Assembly (NCBI RefSeq): GCF_036320965.1
Contig: NC_092228.1
Location: 12,169,307-12,233,306 of the forward strand
Reading direction: 5' to 3'
From: Panulirus ornatus
Lineage: Eukaryota; Arthropoda; Malacostraca; Decapoda; Palinuridae
DNA: 64,000 bases
The position numbers and the translations under genes are program-made. Positions 35,325 through 49,545 of the stretch are shown one piece after another. The first letter of the stretch is position 1, and each line of letters begins with the position of its first letter. Under the pieces are notes generated by a model that was not told where the DNA came from, ran no database searches, and saw only the letters and a program-made list of their open reading frames with translations.

Positions 35325-35905
35325 TGTAACTTTAGGGACTCTTCCATCAGTAGAGATGGATTCAGGTGTGCCTCCAAATTTCCTCTGCTTTTGGGTTTAG
35401 CTATCTTATGTGGAAGTTTTTCCTCAAAACCCTCCTCCTTCATGTTTTTATGCTATCATGCTCACAAAACAGACTGCAGTGAAGAGAGATGTAGGTTTTG
35501 AAATTCGAAAAACTCCACAGCAGTGACCCCCTTACTGTCTTGCCTTTTCCTCTTTTTGGAAAACCTTTCTGTGTATCTACTAAGATTGCTTTTGTCTGAT
35601 GTCTATATGTGAACTGTGTGAGCTGCTAATAGCTAGAACCAAGTGGGTCAACATAATGTCCTTTTTGTGGTCTTTGGTTAGCTAAAGGTTGGCCTAAAAA
35701 GAGTGGGCTTTCACTGCTACATTGGAGTGTTTAGCAAAGGATGAGGACGGCCAGTGCCTCCACCTCAGAATTATTGAAGTTTGGAAGATCCTAACCCTGA
35801 TTATCCTCAATGTAGTGTCTCTCATGCTTATTAGACGCTGTCTTAGAGAGGAAAGGTTTTTCAGCTCTCAAAACCTATACATTTTTAGTTCTGCGGAAGG
35901 AGAAT
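35325..35905 (+). repeat. Unnamed interspersed repeat R2, copy 2
   Basis: TTTAGGGACTCTTCCATCAG, GCTGCTAATAGCTAGAACCA, then GAGTGGGCT, TTAGCAAAGGATGAGGACG and GAGAGGAAAGGTTTTTCAGC followed by TCTCAAAACCTATA match 48900-49545 in order. A 67-codon open frame (35722-35925) in its 3' part has a hydrophobic stretch, but it is broken in the other copies. Confidence 0.6.
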
Positions 35906-35955
35906 TTTCCAAAAATAATGTATAAAGGTAATGGATTTTAATGTTTAATGTTTAA

Positions 35956-37380
35956 TGTATTGTTGACTGGTTGGTAAGGTTATTTAATGTATGTATGACT
36001 CATGGTGAGGTGCCTGAGGATTGGCGGAATGCGTGCATAGTGCCATTGTACAAAGGCAAAGAGGATAAGAGTGAGTGCTCAAATTACAGAGGTATAAGTT
36101 TGTTGAGTATTCCTGGTAAATTATATGGGAGGGTATTGATTGAGAGGGTGAAGGCATGTACAGAGCATCAGATTGGGGAAGAGCAGTGTGGTTTCAGAAG
36201 TGGTAGAGGATGTGTGGATCAGGTGTTTGCTTTGAAGAATGTATGTGAGAAATACTTAGAAAAGCAAATGGATTTGTATGTAGCATTTATGGATCTGGAG
36301 AAGGCATATGATAGAGTTGATAGAGATGCTCTGTGGAAGGTATTAAGAATATATGGTGTGGGAGGCAAGTTGTTAGAAGCAGTGAAAAGTTTTTATCGAG
36401 GATGTAAGGCATGTGTACGTGTAGGAAGAGAGGAAAGTGATTGGTTCTCAGTGAATGTAGGTTTGCGGCAGGGGTGTGTGATGACTCCATGGTTGTTTAA
36501 TTTGTTTATGGATGGGGTTGTTAGGGAGGTGAATGCAAGAGTTTTGGAAAGAGGGGCAAGTATGAAGTCTGTTGGGGATGAGAGAGCTTGGGAATTGAGT
36601 CAGTTGTTGTTCGCTGATGATACAGCGCTGGTGGCTGATTCATGTGAGAAACTGCAGAAGCTGGTGACTGAGTTTGGTAAAGTGTGTGAAAGAAGAAAGT
36701 TAAGAGTAAATGTGAATAAGAGCAAGGTTATTAGGTACAGTAGGGTTGAGGGTCAAGTCAATTGGGAGGTAAGTTTGAATGGAGAAAAACTGGAGGAAGT
36801 AAAGTGTTTTAGATATCTGGGAGTGGATCTGGCAGCAGATGGAACCATGGAAGCAGAAGTGGATCATAGGGTGGAGGAGGGGGTGAAAATCCTGGGAGCC
36901 TTGAAGAATGTGTGGAAGTCGAGAACATTATCTCGGAAAGCAAAAATGGGTATGTTTGAGGGAATAGTGGTTCCAACAATGTTGTATGGTTGCGAGGCGT
37001 GGGCTATGGATAGAGTTGTGTGCAGGAGGATGGATGTGCTGGAAATGAGATGTTTGAGGACAATGTGTGGTGTGAGGTGGTTTGATCGAGTGAGTAACGT
37101 AAGGGTAAGAGAGATGTGTGGAAATAAAAAGATCATGGTTGAGAGAGCAGAAGAGGGTGTTTTGAAGTGGTTTGGGCACATGGAGAGAATGAGTGAGGAA
37201 AGATTGACCAAGAGGATATATGTGTCGGAGGTGGAGGGAACGAGGAGAAGAGGGAGACCAAATTGGAGGTGGAAAGATGGAGTGAAAAAGATTTTGTGTG
37301 ATCGGGGCCTGAACATGCAGGAGGGTGAAAGGAGGGCAAGGAATAGAGTGAATTGGATCGATGTGGTATACTGGGGTTGA
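35956..37380 (+). CDS. LINE ORF, reverse transcriptase and C-terminal domain, unbroken (no start codon)
   Basis: The frame is open from the truncation point to TGA at 37378-37380, 474 codons. It contains reverse transcriptase motif A with D in [14 protein letters not shown], motif B in GLRQGCVMTPWLFN, the active site LLFADDTALVA, and motif D in VNVNKSKVIRY. The C-terminal domain has [39 protein letters not shown] and [14 protein letters not shown]. Overlap with the ORF at 1-1638 gives a family ORF length of about 998 codons, normal for the RTE clade. It has no initiator, so it is not expected to be translated as a functional protein. Confidence 0.9.
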   Translation, partial: CIVDWLVRLFNVCMTHGEVPEDWRNACIVPLYKGKEDKSECSNYRGISLLSIPGKLYGRVLIERVKACTEHQIGEEQCGFRSGRGCVDQVFALKNVCEKYLEKQMDLYVAFMDLEKAYDRVDRDALWKVLRIYGVGGKLLEAVKSFYRGCKACVRVGREESDWFSVNVGLRQGCVMTPWLFNLFMDGVVREVNARVLERGASMKSVGDERAWELSQLLFADDTALVADSCEKLQKLVTEFGKVCERRKLRVNVNKSKVIRYSRVEGQVNWEVSLNGEKLEEVKCFRYLGVDLAADGTMEAEVDHRVEEGVKILGALKNVWKSRTLSRKAKMGMFEGIVVPTMLYGCEAWAMDRVVCRRMDVLEMRCLRTMCGVRWFDRVSNVRVREMCGNKKIMVERAEEGVLKWFGHMERMSEERLTKRIYVSEVEGTRRRGRPNWRWKDGVKKILCDRGLNMQEGERRARNRVNWIDVVYWG

Positions 37381-37566
37381 TGTGCTGTCAGTGGATTGAA
37401 TCAGGGCATGTGAAGCGTCTGGGGTAAACCATGGAAAGCTGTGTAGGTATGTATATTTGCGTGTGTGGACATGTATGTATATGTATGTGTATGGGGGTGG
37501 GTTGAGCCCTTTCTTTCGTCTGTTTCCTTGCGCTACCTCGCAAACGCGGGAGACAGCGACAAAGCA
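35956..37566 (+). mobile_element. RTE-like LINE, 5'-truncated copy with intact 3' ORF
   Basis: Truncated at the CIVDWLVRLF codons and complete to the short 3' UTR and A-rich tail. It lies tail-to-tail with the antisense copy at 38034-39640, with a SINE-like element and a long (AT)n tract between them. It has CERRKLRV and NWIDVVYWG, but RRRGRPNW as in the other subfamily, so it is intermediate. Confidence 0.95.
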
Positions 37567-37596
37567 AAAAAAAAATATATATATATATATATATAT

Positions 37597-39640
<2,044 letters not shown>

Positions 39641-39653
39641 TATATTATGATAG

Positions 39654-39784
39654 TTTTTTTTTTTTTCCAAAAGAAGGAACAGAGAAGGGGGCCAGGTGAG
39701 GATATTCCCTCAGAGGCCCAGTCCTCTGTTCTGAACGCTACCTTGCTAACACGGGAAATGGCGAATAGTTTGAAAGCAAGAAAG
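39654..39784 (+). repeat. SINE-like element, 5'-truncated, with 10-bp target-site duplication
   Basis: Starts in the oligo-T stretch before CCAAAAGAAGGAACAGAG and ends after GGGAAATGGCGAATAG and an A-rich tail. ATTATGATAG flanks it at 39644-39653 and 39785-39794, direct evidence of target-primed insertion. It sits right beside the 5' truncation of the antisense LINE. Confidence 0.92.
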
Positions 39785-40035
39785 ATTATGATAGTGGATC
39801 ATATTGTTTACTCCACTGGAAACTTTAAGGTTACATTTGCAGCTTGGAACCTTATCAGCTAGAATTTGCAAACCTGCTTTAAAATGTGAAAATGCTTCTG
39901 ACAGTTACCTTGTACTCTTATGTAGCAAGACTGTTCCTACACTGGCCCATGAGGATGAGAGTTGCAGCGTTATGATACCATTGTTGCTCTGTGTGCTGGA
40001 TACCAATGATTTAAGCATATTGTGATATTTCATCA

Positions 40036-40560
40036 TCATCTCTTGATTAGAATAGATTTTTCTTCTGGCTTGTGACTCCAGTAGATTTCCGTCTGATTGG
40101 CAATGAGCAGTGTTGCTTTGTATACCCTACCCTCTTTAATTATTTTCTGTATCACTTCAGGATAATTATTAACCACCTTTGTATCAGCACTGGTAGCTTC
40201 ACCACACATTTTAAAACTACAAACTGTAACACATTTTAAATCTCTCAAACCAGCCTTTACTAACAAGAAAAGTTCCTGTTTCAAAGCTTTTATCAGTGTT
40301 ATTCCTCAAATTCCAGTCTTTAACCTCTGATTGGTCATAGTGTTTATTGTAGGGAACATTGATTCTGGTCTTCAGCCTGGATCCTTAACAGTCTTTCCAT
40401 GTTTGCCATTACATCACTTCAGTGGCAAGTCACCTTCATAGCACTCAAAGGTGTAGCAACTTGAAAAAATGGCTTCTATTTTGTCTTTATGGTCACATAC
40501 TGCCCTCACTCTAGATATAGCAAGTCTTAATGCTTTTGAACTTTGGCTGTTTTTCACCTG
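40036..40560 (-). mobile_element. pogo/Tigger-like DNA transposon, transposase fragment (decayed)
   Basis: The minus strand reads SRVRAVCDHKDKIEAI, then KQELFLLVKAGLRDLKC and CGEATSADTKVVNNYPEVIQ followed by KIIKEG, like the G-E-A-A-S-A-D block before the catalytic D-E-T-G in Tigger/jerky transposases. Here that motif reads NQTEIYW, so the acidic residue is lost. It has frameshifts and one stop. Confidence 0.72.
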
Positions 40561-41639
40561 CTTCAAACTGCCTTAATATCCATATTTTATATTTATGTAA
40601 TTAATTTACAATCTTGTTTTGCACCTTAGTCATCACTGGCTCTTACATAATGCCCTTTTTCCAGTCATCATAAGTTACTGTTCCTGTAGTTATAATGCTG
40701 AAAAGGGTGAAAAACAGTCTCAAGCAAGATTCATGCAACACAGTGGTGGCACCTACAAGAAAATGAGATTGGTACCGGATGAAGACAAAACAAAGTGAAA
40801 CGGTATGGAATGCATGCAAGGACAAATGACAGACCACTCAAAATGGAACACCATGTGTCATTCAGTTTTGGCTATATTCATAAGCTAGAGGTTCAAAATT
40901 CCATAATGATAAATTTCAGCCTTCCTAATAATGAGATGTTTTCCCCCAATTTGTTCATTACAGTGGATTTCCTTATAGTGAGGGATGGGTGTACTTGGGT
41001 TTTACGCAAACCCTGTGAGCATAATGTTTGTTGGTTTGTGAATTAACCCTGTGCTTTCTTAGTCCTTATTAACTAACTTTACCAGTTTATGCCAGACAGA
41101 TATGGATAGCATTATATAAAGGAGTTCAAGCTTTAATTGTTGTTAACAGCATTGTTTTAGCTTTTCCTCTGAGTGTGGCAGTTATTTCAATTCTAGAAAG
41201 GAAGTGTTTTGCCATCCCTTCAGTTGATATTAGGTTCAAAACACTTGCATTAGTGAGCTGCTGGTTTGTTAATTGCATATTGGATATTTTGATGAGACAT
41301 CTTTCTTTAAGTTTCTTTACACACAGAAATTAGAATTCTCTCTTGAGTCACTGCCCTGTGAGCTTTTAGAGCTAATTCTAAAAGATCCCTAAGGGCTAGA
41401 AATCTTTAACCCCTTCCCTCCTGGTGAGGTTCATGTCTCTCACCCCTTGCAAACCACTGTTTCAGTAGTTGCAGCCTACAGCTTGGTCTGGGTCCCACCC
41501 TGCCAGTGAACAACATCCAAATGGTGATGATGTGCCTTATTCCCCCATCTGACACATTGATCATGCTGGTTGACCCATAATTCATGTATCTCCCCTGATG
41601 ATGTGATTACACACAAAAGTGCACTTAGGACTTACGTTC
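40561..41639. other. Intronic sequence, nothing recognised
   Basis: No exon or repeat family recognised. Confidence 0.45.
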
Positions 41640-43475
41640 TTCATTTTTCTCATGGTTATCAGCCACACATGGAATAGCACCCCCCTCCCCCGCATATGTG
41701 CGCACGAGAGGTAGTGCTAGGAAAAGACAACAAAGGCCACATTTGTTCACACTCAGTCTCTAGCTGTCATGTTTAATGCACCGAAAATACAGCTCCTTTT
41801 CCACATCCAGGCCTTACAAAACTTTCCATGGTTTACCCCAGACGCTTTACATGCCCTGGTTCAACCCATTGACAGCACATCAACCCTAGTATACCACATC
41901 GTTCCAATTCACTCTATTCCTTGCACGCTTTTCACCCTCCTCTATGTTCAGGCCCCAATCGCTCAAAATCTTTTTCACTCCATCCTTCCAACTCCAATTT
42001 GATCTCCCACTTCTCACTTCCTCCACCTCTGACACATATATCCTCTTTCAATCTTTCCTCACTCATTCTCTCCATGTGACCAAACCATTTCAATACACCT
42101 TCTCCTGCTCTCTCAACCACACACTTTTTATTACCACACATCTCTCTTACCCTTTCACTACTTACTCGATCAAACCACCTCACACCTCATATTGTCCTCA
42201 AACATCTCATTTCCAGCACATCAACCTTCCTCCACATAACCCTATCTATAGCCCATGCCTTGCACCCATATAACATTGTTGGAACCACTATTCTTTCAAA
42301 CATACCCATTTTTGCTCTCCAAGATAATGTTCTAACCTTCCACACGTTCTTCAATGCTCCCAGAACCTTCGCCCCCTTCCCCACCCTTTGACTCACTTCC
42401 ACTTCTGTGGTTCCATCTGCTGCTAAGTCCACTCCCAGGTATCAAAAACACTTCACTCCCTCCAGTTTTTCTCCATTCAAACTTACCTCCCAATTAACTT
42501 GTCCCTCATCCCTACTAAACCTGATAACCTTGCTCTTATTTACATTGACTCTCAACTTTCTCCTTTCACACACTTTACCAAACTTAGTCACCAACTTCTG
42601 TAGTTTTTCACATGAAGCAGCCACTAGAGCTGTATCATCGGCAAACATCTGACTCACTTCCCATGCCCTCTCATCCACAACTGACTGCATACTTACCCCT
42701 CTCTCCAAAACTCTTGCATTTACCTCCCTAACACCTCATCCATAAACAAATTAAACAACCATGGGGACATTACACACCCATACTGCAAACTGACATTCAC
42801 TGGGAACCAATCACTCTCCTCTCTTCCTGCAAGTACACATGCCTTACATCCTTGGTAAAAACTTTTCACTGCTTCTAGCAACTTATCTCGCACACCATGT
42901 ACTCTAAAACCTTCCTCAAAGCATCTCTATCACCCTTATCATATACCTCTTTCAGATCCATTAATGCTACATGCAAATCCATCTGTTTTTCCAAGTATTT
43001 CTCACATAAATTCTTCAAAGCAAATACCTGATCCTTTCATCCTCTACCACTTCTGAAACCACACTGCGCTTCCCCAATCTGATGCTCTGTACATGCCTTC
43101 CCCCTCTCAATTAGTACCCTCCCATATAATTTCCCAGGAATACTCAACAGACTTATGCCTCTGCAGTTTGAACACTCACCTTTATCCCCTTTGCCTTTGT
43201 ATAATGGCACCATGCATGCATTCCACCAATCCTCAAGCACTTCGCCATGACCCATACATACATTGAATATGCTTACCAACCAAGCAACAACACAGTCACC
43301 CCTTTTTTAATAAATTCTACTGCTGTGCCATCCAGAATTGCTGCCTTGCCAGGTTTCATCTTCCACAAAGCTTTCACTATCTCTTCTCTCTTTACCAAAC
43401 CATTCTCCGTGACCCTCTAACTTCGCACACCACCTCGACCAAAACGCCATATATCTGCCACTCTGTCATCAAACA
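41640..43475 (-). mobile_element. RTE-like LINE, older long-form copy
   Basis: Carries the long 3' UTR (AGAGGTAGTGCTAGGAAAAG and AGTCTCTAGCTGTCATG), then the C-terminal domain and reverse transcriptase to the DDRVADIW-like codons near 43472. Stops and frameshifts are scattered through it. One Leu-Phe pair is missing before ADD in the active-site block (SQMFADDTALVA remains readable). It is clearly older than the short-3' UTR copies. Confidence 0.9.
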
Positions 43476-44181
43476 TATTTATTCATTGTATTTGATTGCT
43501 TTGAACATAATGAGCTCTTTTGTGCTTGCACATTCTGCAAAAGCTGTTAGTTATTATGTATGGTTTTGTGTAATCTGTATTAACATCTGAGTTTGTGGAT
43601 TTGCCCTAAGTTTACTATTTTACCCAGAATTTTCATGGCTTTTAAAAGTTTGGTGTTTTTTGTAACTCATTGATATCATGCATTAATACTGACTGTAGAT
43701 GACTTACTGATATGTTTAACCACATATATTTGTACTGGTAGAAAAAATAGTTTGATTGTCAGGTAATTACTGTATTTTCTCAAATTAGTATTGGACAGTG
43801 AATATAAAGAATTACAAAAAAAGAGGTACACAAGCTTAGTTTAGGTAAAGAGGCCCAATTGATTGCTGGAAGGGTGATCCCTGGAATGCTCATGTAGCCA
43901 GCATTGTAGCATAGTTATTGTGAGAGAAATAAGAATGGATGGAAATATCATTTGGAAAGTACTAGAAGCACCAGTACTATCCCATTCACTGCATCTTTCT
44001 CATATATGAGACTTTTTTCCCCAAATATGGCCAAGCTCTTTAGAAAATTTTATGTGTAATTTTTTGTGGGTAAGAATATATAGTGTTTGCAAAAAACATT
44101 GTATGCCTCCCCATGCAATTTCAAAGGCGATGTTACACTTACTTTTGATTGTTTTGCCATCCTTCCTTTGGCCTTTTGGCC
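43476..44181. other. Intronic sequence, nothing recognised
   Basis: AT-rich, no recognised content. Confidence 0.45.
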
Positions 44182-44553
44182 TCAGTTACCATCTGCAGAC
44201 ATCTGGCAAGGTTTCTGAGGTATTTTAGGTCCATATTTTGGGTCCATAGGGTCTTGGTCTTCTGAATTAGGCGAGGCACTGATGAAGCTATGCAGGAAGC
44301 AGCCACCTGATTGTGCATTTTGAGTACCCAGTGTGCCTAGAAATCTCACTTGTGCCCACATTTTCTTGCTTCTAGGCTTAGAAATGCTCTGCCTCGGAAA
44401 GGCAAGAGCCAAGCATCTTGAAGCACAGGTGTAAGGAATACAGTGCCCAGAAGCGTAATTCTTAGAATGAAGTGACAGCCTGGAAGAGTAAAGACAGAGC
44501 ATCATCCCCTCAAGATAGTTTGAGGGGCTCTGAGGCAAGTTTCCAGTGTTCAC
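44182..44553 (-). other. Open frame of 123 codons, unrecognised
   Basis: A minus-strand frame with ATG and stop inside the 33.9-kb intron, less AT-rich than its surroundings. The predicted product is Ser/Pro-rich with several Cys and resembles nothing I recognise. No splice sites, promoter or second copy were identified. It may be chance or part of an unknown repeat. Confidence 0.2.
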
Positions 44554-45199
44554 ATCATGATAAACATTAGTCTCAGAGACCAGATGTACAATGATTTTAC
44601 CCAGATAGCATCATATGTGTATATTCACAATAAACCTTAGCTGTGTATCACATTTTAGAATATATTGGGGTGGACAATGTTTTTTGTTGACACTGTATTA
44701 ACTGGTATGCCACATTGTTATTATATCTATGTTATTTTTCCCTTTGTATGGCTCAGTACTGCTGAAATGGCGAAGAGAGGTGTACAGCAACTTCGTGATG
44801 TCAGGGCAACAACTCACACTGTATTATCTGGATTTATTGGATATCACTGACTAAGATAGGTTAAAGGGGAGCAGTGCTGAAAATGGATAAACTGATATGT
44901 ACAGTCTGATGGGCAGAAAACCATGAAACAGGAAAAAAGTGATTCAAGTCGGGCCAAGCACTGTGCATGGGGGTGTATGGAGACTACAGTGCCATACTTT
45001 CTATGGACTCGACACTCTCACCCATGACCACAAGTTGAACTGATCATAAACCAACTGCTGCTTCTCAATATCTTCAGTAAATGCAACAAGCAAACAAGAC
45101 TCCCAACCATCAACTCCACAAGCTTACCTCACCAGACACCAACTGCTCACTAGCACAAGGCCCAACTGGAGCATACTATATGAACTATCACCTGTCCAT

Positions 45200-46145
45200 T
45201 TGCCTATCCTCTTATCACTCCATCTGACCCATTCCACCCACATAAACACCACAGACACAGACTACCAAAAAGTAGACTGACCAATCCCTTCACAACACCC
45301 TGAAACTAAGTAGCAAAAACAAACTGGCAGCACTACATTACCCAGAAGTCTTCAGTCACTGTTTTAACCCCAAAGAGATGTGAATCCAACCCACTTTCCA
45401 GTCATTTATTGGTAATCACTTCCATTCAGTGAAACACTAACTATTCTAGGCATCATGTACAACATGCACAGGATGCTCACTCCCTGCACCAATAAAATTG
45501 ACACAAAAGTAGCAAACAAACTAATTGCCTTCTAAACATGATCTGGCAGCAGCTCTGAACAAGGAAAAGAATCTGTCAGTATCCTCTACAAACAGTTAGT
45601 TTACACCACTCTAGAGTACCCCATACCTACCTTTTTTCTTGACCTCACAAAAGCAAATTTAAGAAAGCTTCACACCACATATAATAATGCACCCAGAACA
45701 GTCGTAACCACAAGCACTAACGCTGACACAATGAAATAAAGATTCCCCCTAATAAATTCCACCTCAATATTTTTGCAATCAGTTCTGTGAATCAACATTT
45801 AACCCCTTTCATCCAAATCACTCCATAACCAACCTCAAACCTCCAAGAAGAACTAGAAAACTTATACCTGCCTCACACTTCAATGATCTCTATTCAAATT
45901 CCCCTTGCCCCAAACAAATATAACATTGAAAAAACACATATACATTGAAATAACCCAACAACCACCATGCATCTGCCTTCCCAATTCAGTCTAAACCCCA
46001 ACACACTAAGACAGACATGAGTCGTACTTTCCCTTCTCTGCCAAAGATATCAACCATCCCTATGACACCATTTCAACATATCCCAAGATCCTTCATGCCT
46101 ACAGTGCAACTACCATAAGGAAGTCACTGAGCACTTAATACTTAT
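45200..46145 (+). mobile_element. Jockey-like LINE, C-terminal part (decayed, second family)
   Basis: Plus-strand frames give LTILGIMYNMHRMLTPCTNK, then VANKLIAF, LYKQLVYTTLEYPIPTFFLD and LRKLHTTYNNAPRTVV, the thumb region of Jockey-like reverse transcriptases, followed by decayed sequence. It differs from the 25050 copy in sequence. Its last ~90 bp resemble 26630-26740. Confidence 0.65.
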
Positions 46146-46374
46146 TTGCAAGCACTGTCTGTGCATAGACACACACACACAACATCACTATTCTGTGTGA
46201 TCTATGGTCTTAACTGTTGGACATTACTGGCCTTCTGAGCACTGAAGGAGCCTCAGGGACTCCTGAGATATGAACTAAGTAAATGTGGACTTACGTCCTG
46301 CTTTGGGAGTTCCATCTGTCTTTATGATGTTCTTGCAACACTTAGAAAGTTAGCTACATCCATTTTGCTCAGCT

Positions 46375-47134
46375 CACTTCCTCCTCAGGCACCAAACTGT
46401 AAAAGTATTTTTCACTCCAACCTTTCCAAATCCTTGGTTTTCCCCTTTTCTTTGTTCCATCCTTTTCTGAAATGTATACCCTCTTAGTCATCCTCTCCAT
46501 ATGTTGAAAGCATTTATGCACACTCTCTTCAGCTCTCTCATGCATACTTCTCATACTATTACATCTCTCTTACCCTATCATTCCCTATTCAATTAGCCCA
46601 CCCCACACCACATATTGTTGTGAAAAATTTCATTTACAACACATTCACCCTCTTCTTTACATTTTTGTGTAAGGTCCGCTCTTTGCAGCCATATATTACC
46701 TACAGAACTACCATACCATTACAACAATCCCATCTTTGCCCTCAAAGACAGTACTTAACTCCTCCATACATTCCTCAAAGTGCCTATGAACTTTGTACCA
46801 TCACCCACCCTGTGCCTCATTTCAGCTCCCATAGTTGCATTTTTGCCATGCCCACTCAGGTATCTGAAATATTGAACTTCCTCTAAATTCTCTCTATTCA
46901 AACTCGCATTCAAATTAACATGTCTCTCTTTACTGTTAAACTGTAAACCTTACTTCAAGTTACATATACTCTACAATTTCATACAGTCTCCCAAACTCAG
47001 ACTCCAGCATCTGCTTGAATCTGCCACCAGCACTGTGTCATCAGCAAACAACAACTGACTTACCACTGGTATCCTCATCCCCAACAGATTGTATATCTGC
47101 TCCTCTCTCCAAGACCTTTGCATTCATCTCCCTG
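46375..47134 (-). mobile_element. RTE-like LINE, old diverged copy
   Basis: The minus strand contains HERAEESVHKCFQHMERM, then KRVYISEKDGTKKRGKPRIW, and decayed reverse transcriptase pieces up to the ADDT-like block near 47040. It meets the sense fragment at 47137 head-to-head. Confidence 0.75.
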
Positions 47135-47136
47135 GC

Positions 47137-47875
47137 AACGAATGGAACCATGGAAGCAGAAGTGAGTCATAGGATGGGGCAGGGGGCAAAGGGTGTGGGA
47201 GCGCTTAAGAATGTTAGGAAAGAGAACATTATCTGGGAGGGCAAAAATAGGTATGTTTGAAGGAATAGTAGTCCCAACAATATTACATGGATGCAAGGCA
47301 TGGGCTATGAATAAGGCTGTGCAGAGGAGGGCAGATGTATTGGAAATGAAGTGTTTGAGGACAATGTATGGTGTAAGGTGATTTGAATAAAAAGGCAGGA
47401 GAGATGCATGGTAATAAAAAAGACTGTGGATGAGAGAGTAGAAGAGGTTGTGCTGAAATGACGTGGCCATATGGAGAGAATGAATGATGAAAGGTTGACG
47501 AACAGGATATATGTGTCAGAAGTGGAGGAAACAAAGAGAACGAGGAGACCAAATTGGAGATGGATGGATGGAGTGTAAAAGATTTCGAGCAACTGGGGCC
47601 TGAACATGTTGGAGGATGAAAGGTTTTACACAGAATAGTGTGATTTAAGAAAGTGTATACTAGGGTCGACTTGCTGTTACTGGACTGAACCAGGGCATGT
47701 GAAGCGTCAGGGGTGAACCACGGAAAGGTCCGTGGGGCCTGGTTGTGGATAGGTAGCTGTGGTTTTGATGCATTGCACATGGCAGCTTGAGAAGGAATGT
47801 GAGCTGATGTAGCCTTTCCTGGTGCATTCCTTGCACTAACGCAGAAAATGGTGATCAAGTATGAAAAAGAAAAAT
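47137..47875 (+). mobile_element. RTE-like LINE, old fragment, C-terminal domain and long 3' UTR
   Basis: Starts at NGTMEAEVSHRMGQGAK and continues through [20 protein letters not shown] to the long 3' UTR (GGTGAACCACGGAAAGGTCC, GTAGCTGTGGTTTTG). Many frameshifts. Confidence 0.82.
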
Positions 47876-48440
47876 ATTATATACTTGTACACTTTCACAT
47901 GTTAGTGCTAGGAAAAGATGAGGAAAGGTCTCATACACTCACTTCCATTTCTTAGCTGTCTTATTTAATTATCTGAAAACACAGCTCAGTATCCACAATT
48001 AAGCCCCACAGATCTTTCCATGGTTTGCGTCAGCTGATTCACATGCCCTGATTCAGTCCATTGACAGCATATCACCCCCCTGTATACCACATCACTCCAA
48101 TGCACTCTATCCTTTACACACCTTTCTGCCTTTTGCATGTTCAGGCCCCCGTCACTCATAATCTTTTTCACTCCATCCTCCCATCTACAGTTTGGTGCCC
48201 CCCTACCTCTCATTGTCCTCTCCACTTCCAACACATATATCCTCTATGTCTACTTTTCCTCTCTCATTCTCCATGGCTTTCTCATTTACTGTCTAATTAT
48301 TATTATTATACCTCTCTCTTACCCTTTATTACATACTCAGTCAAATCACTCGTGCCACAAATTGTCCTTGCATCCATACATTGTTGGGAGTACTGTGCGT
48401 TCAAACCTACCCATTTTTGCTCTCCTGTAGCTGCCTGTCT
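47876..48440 (-). mobile_element. RTE-like LINE, old fragment
   Basis: Reverse-complement long 3' UTR (TTAGTGCTAGGAAAAGATG), then decayed C-terminal codons including WRWEDGVKKIMSDGGLNMQK, ending near the GMFEG-like block at about 48400. Together with 47137-47875 it forms a tail-to-tail inverted pair. Confidence 0.78.
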
Positions 48441-48899
48441 CTACACACATTCCTCGTTGCTTGTTGCCTTCCTATGGACATTCAATGCTAGCTCTCTGTG
48501 CTTCTTTATGTATGGTGACCAAACTTGAGAAACATATTGTAGTTTTGGCCTTTTTTAGGATATGAATATCTTGCCTAGATATTTTCTTACAAATGAACTT
48601 GAAAACTATTATGATATTTGCCAACAGGTAGTTTGTCTCCTTAACTATTATCCTTATAGCCAGGAGGGTAGGAACAATGTTAACTCACAGACCTCCTCAC
48701 AAACAGAATCCTGAAGCTTATTTCCTGTTAGATGATGATCATATTGAGTCCTTCTTTCATTTTACCCCTCCCATATTACTTTACATTTGGGTGATGCAAC
48801 ACAGCATTGACAAACTAACCACATGTTCCCATGAAATTGCCAAATTGCCCCTCCAGGGGTCATGGCCCGCAGATTGGGAACTTCATGTTTTGACTTTAT

Positions 48900-49153
48900 G
48901 AATCTACCTTTGCAGCTTTGGGGATTCCTCTGTCAGGAGAGAGATTCTAATACACTTCCAGACCACCATCAAAAGTATTTAATTTCTCCTTTGGTTTAGT
49001 CTTATTATTTTTAAGTTTTTTTTTTCTAGACCCTCCTTTTTGTATGTGGGTACGCTCTTATTTTTGTAGGACAAATCGTAAACGAGAAGATTTAGGTTTT
49101 TTCTTCAAGGTGATTTCTTGTGAGCAATCCCCCCCCCCCTCCTCCTCCTCCTC

Positions 49154-49231
<78 letters not shown>

Positions 49232-49545
49232 CTGTGACTGCTTTTAGGTTGATGCTTGTGAAATGTGAATTTTGGACTGTTAGGCGGCTGGGAGGAGGAA
49301 GTCAGTGGCATTCATCTGTATGGACGTAGGTTGGCAGAAAACGAGTGAGCTGCCACTACCATGGTTGAATTGCTAGCAAAGGACAAGGAAGACCAACCCT
49401 TCTTCACTAGAAACACTGAGGATTGGAAGGCCCTAATTTTAACTTTCTTAGAGAATGTCCCATAGAATCTTTTATGCTTGTGGGACACTGTCTTGGAGAG
49501 AAAAGTTTTTCAGTTTTCAAAACCTACATTTTTCTTTAGCCTGAC
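48900..49545 (+). repeat. Unnamed interspersed repeat R2, copy 3, containing (CT)n
   Basis: GCAGCTTTGGGGATTCCTCT, GAGTGAGCTGCCACTACCAT, GCTAGCAAAGGACAAGGAAG and GAGAGAAAAGTTTTTCAG followed by TTTTCAAAACCTAC match 35325-35905 in order. A (CT)n tract has expanded inside it. It ends about 240 bp before the last coding exon. Confidence 0.6.
49158..49229. repeat. (CT)n microsatellite preceded by (CCT)n
   Basis: C run and CCT repeats at 49130-49157, then about 72 bp of pure CT. Confidence 0.97.

Noticed and set aside
49105..49329. Ser-Leu and Glu-Arg repeat frames
   Set aside because: Translation of the (CT)n tract on either strand.
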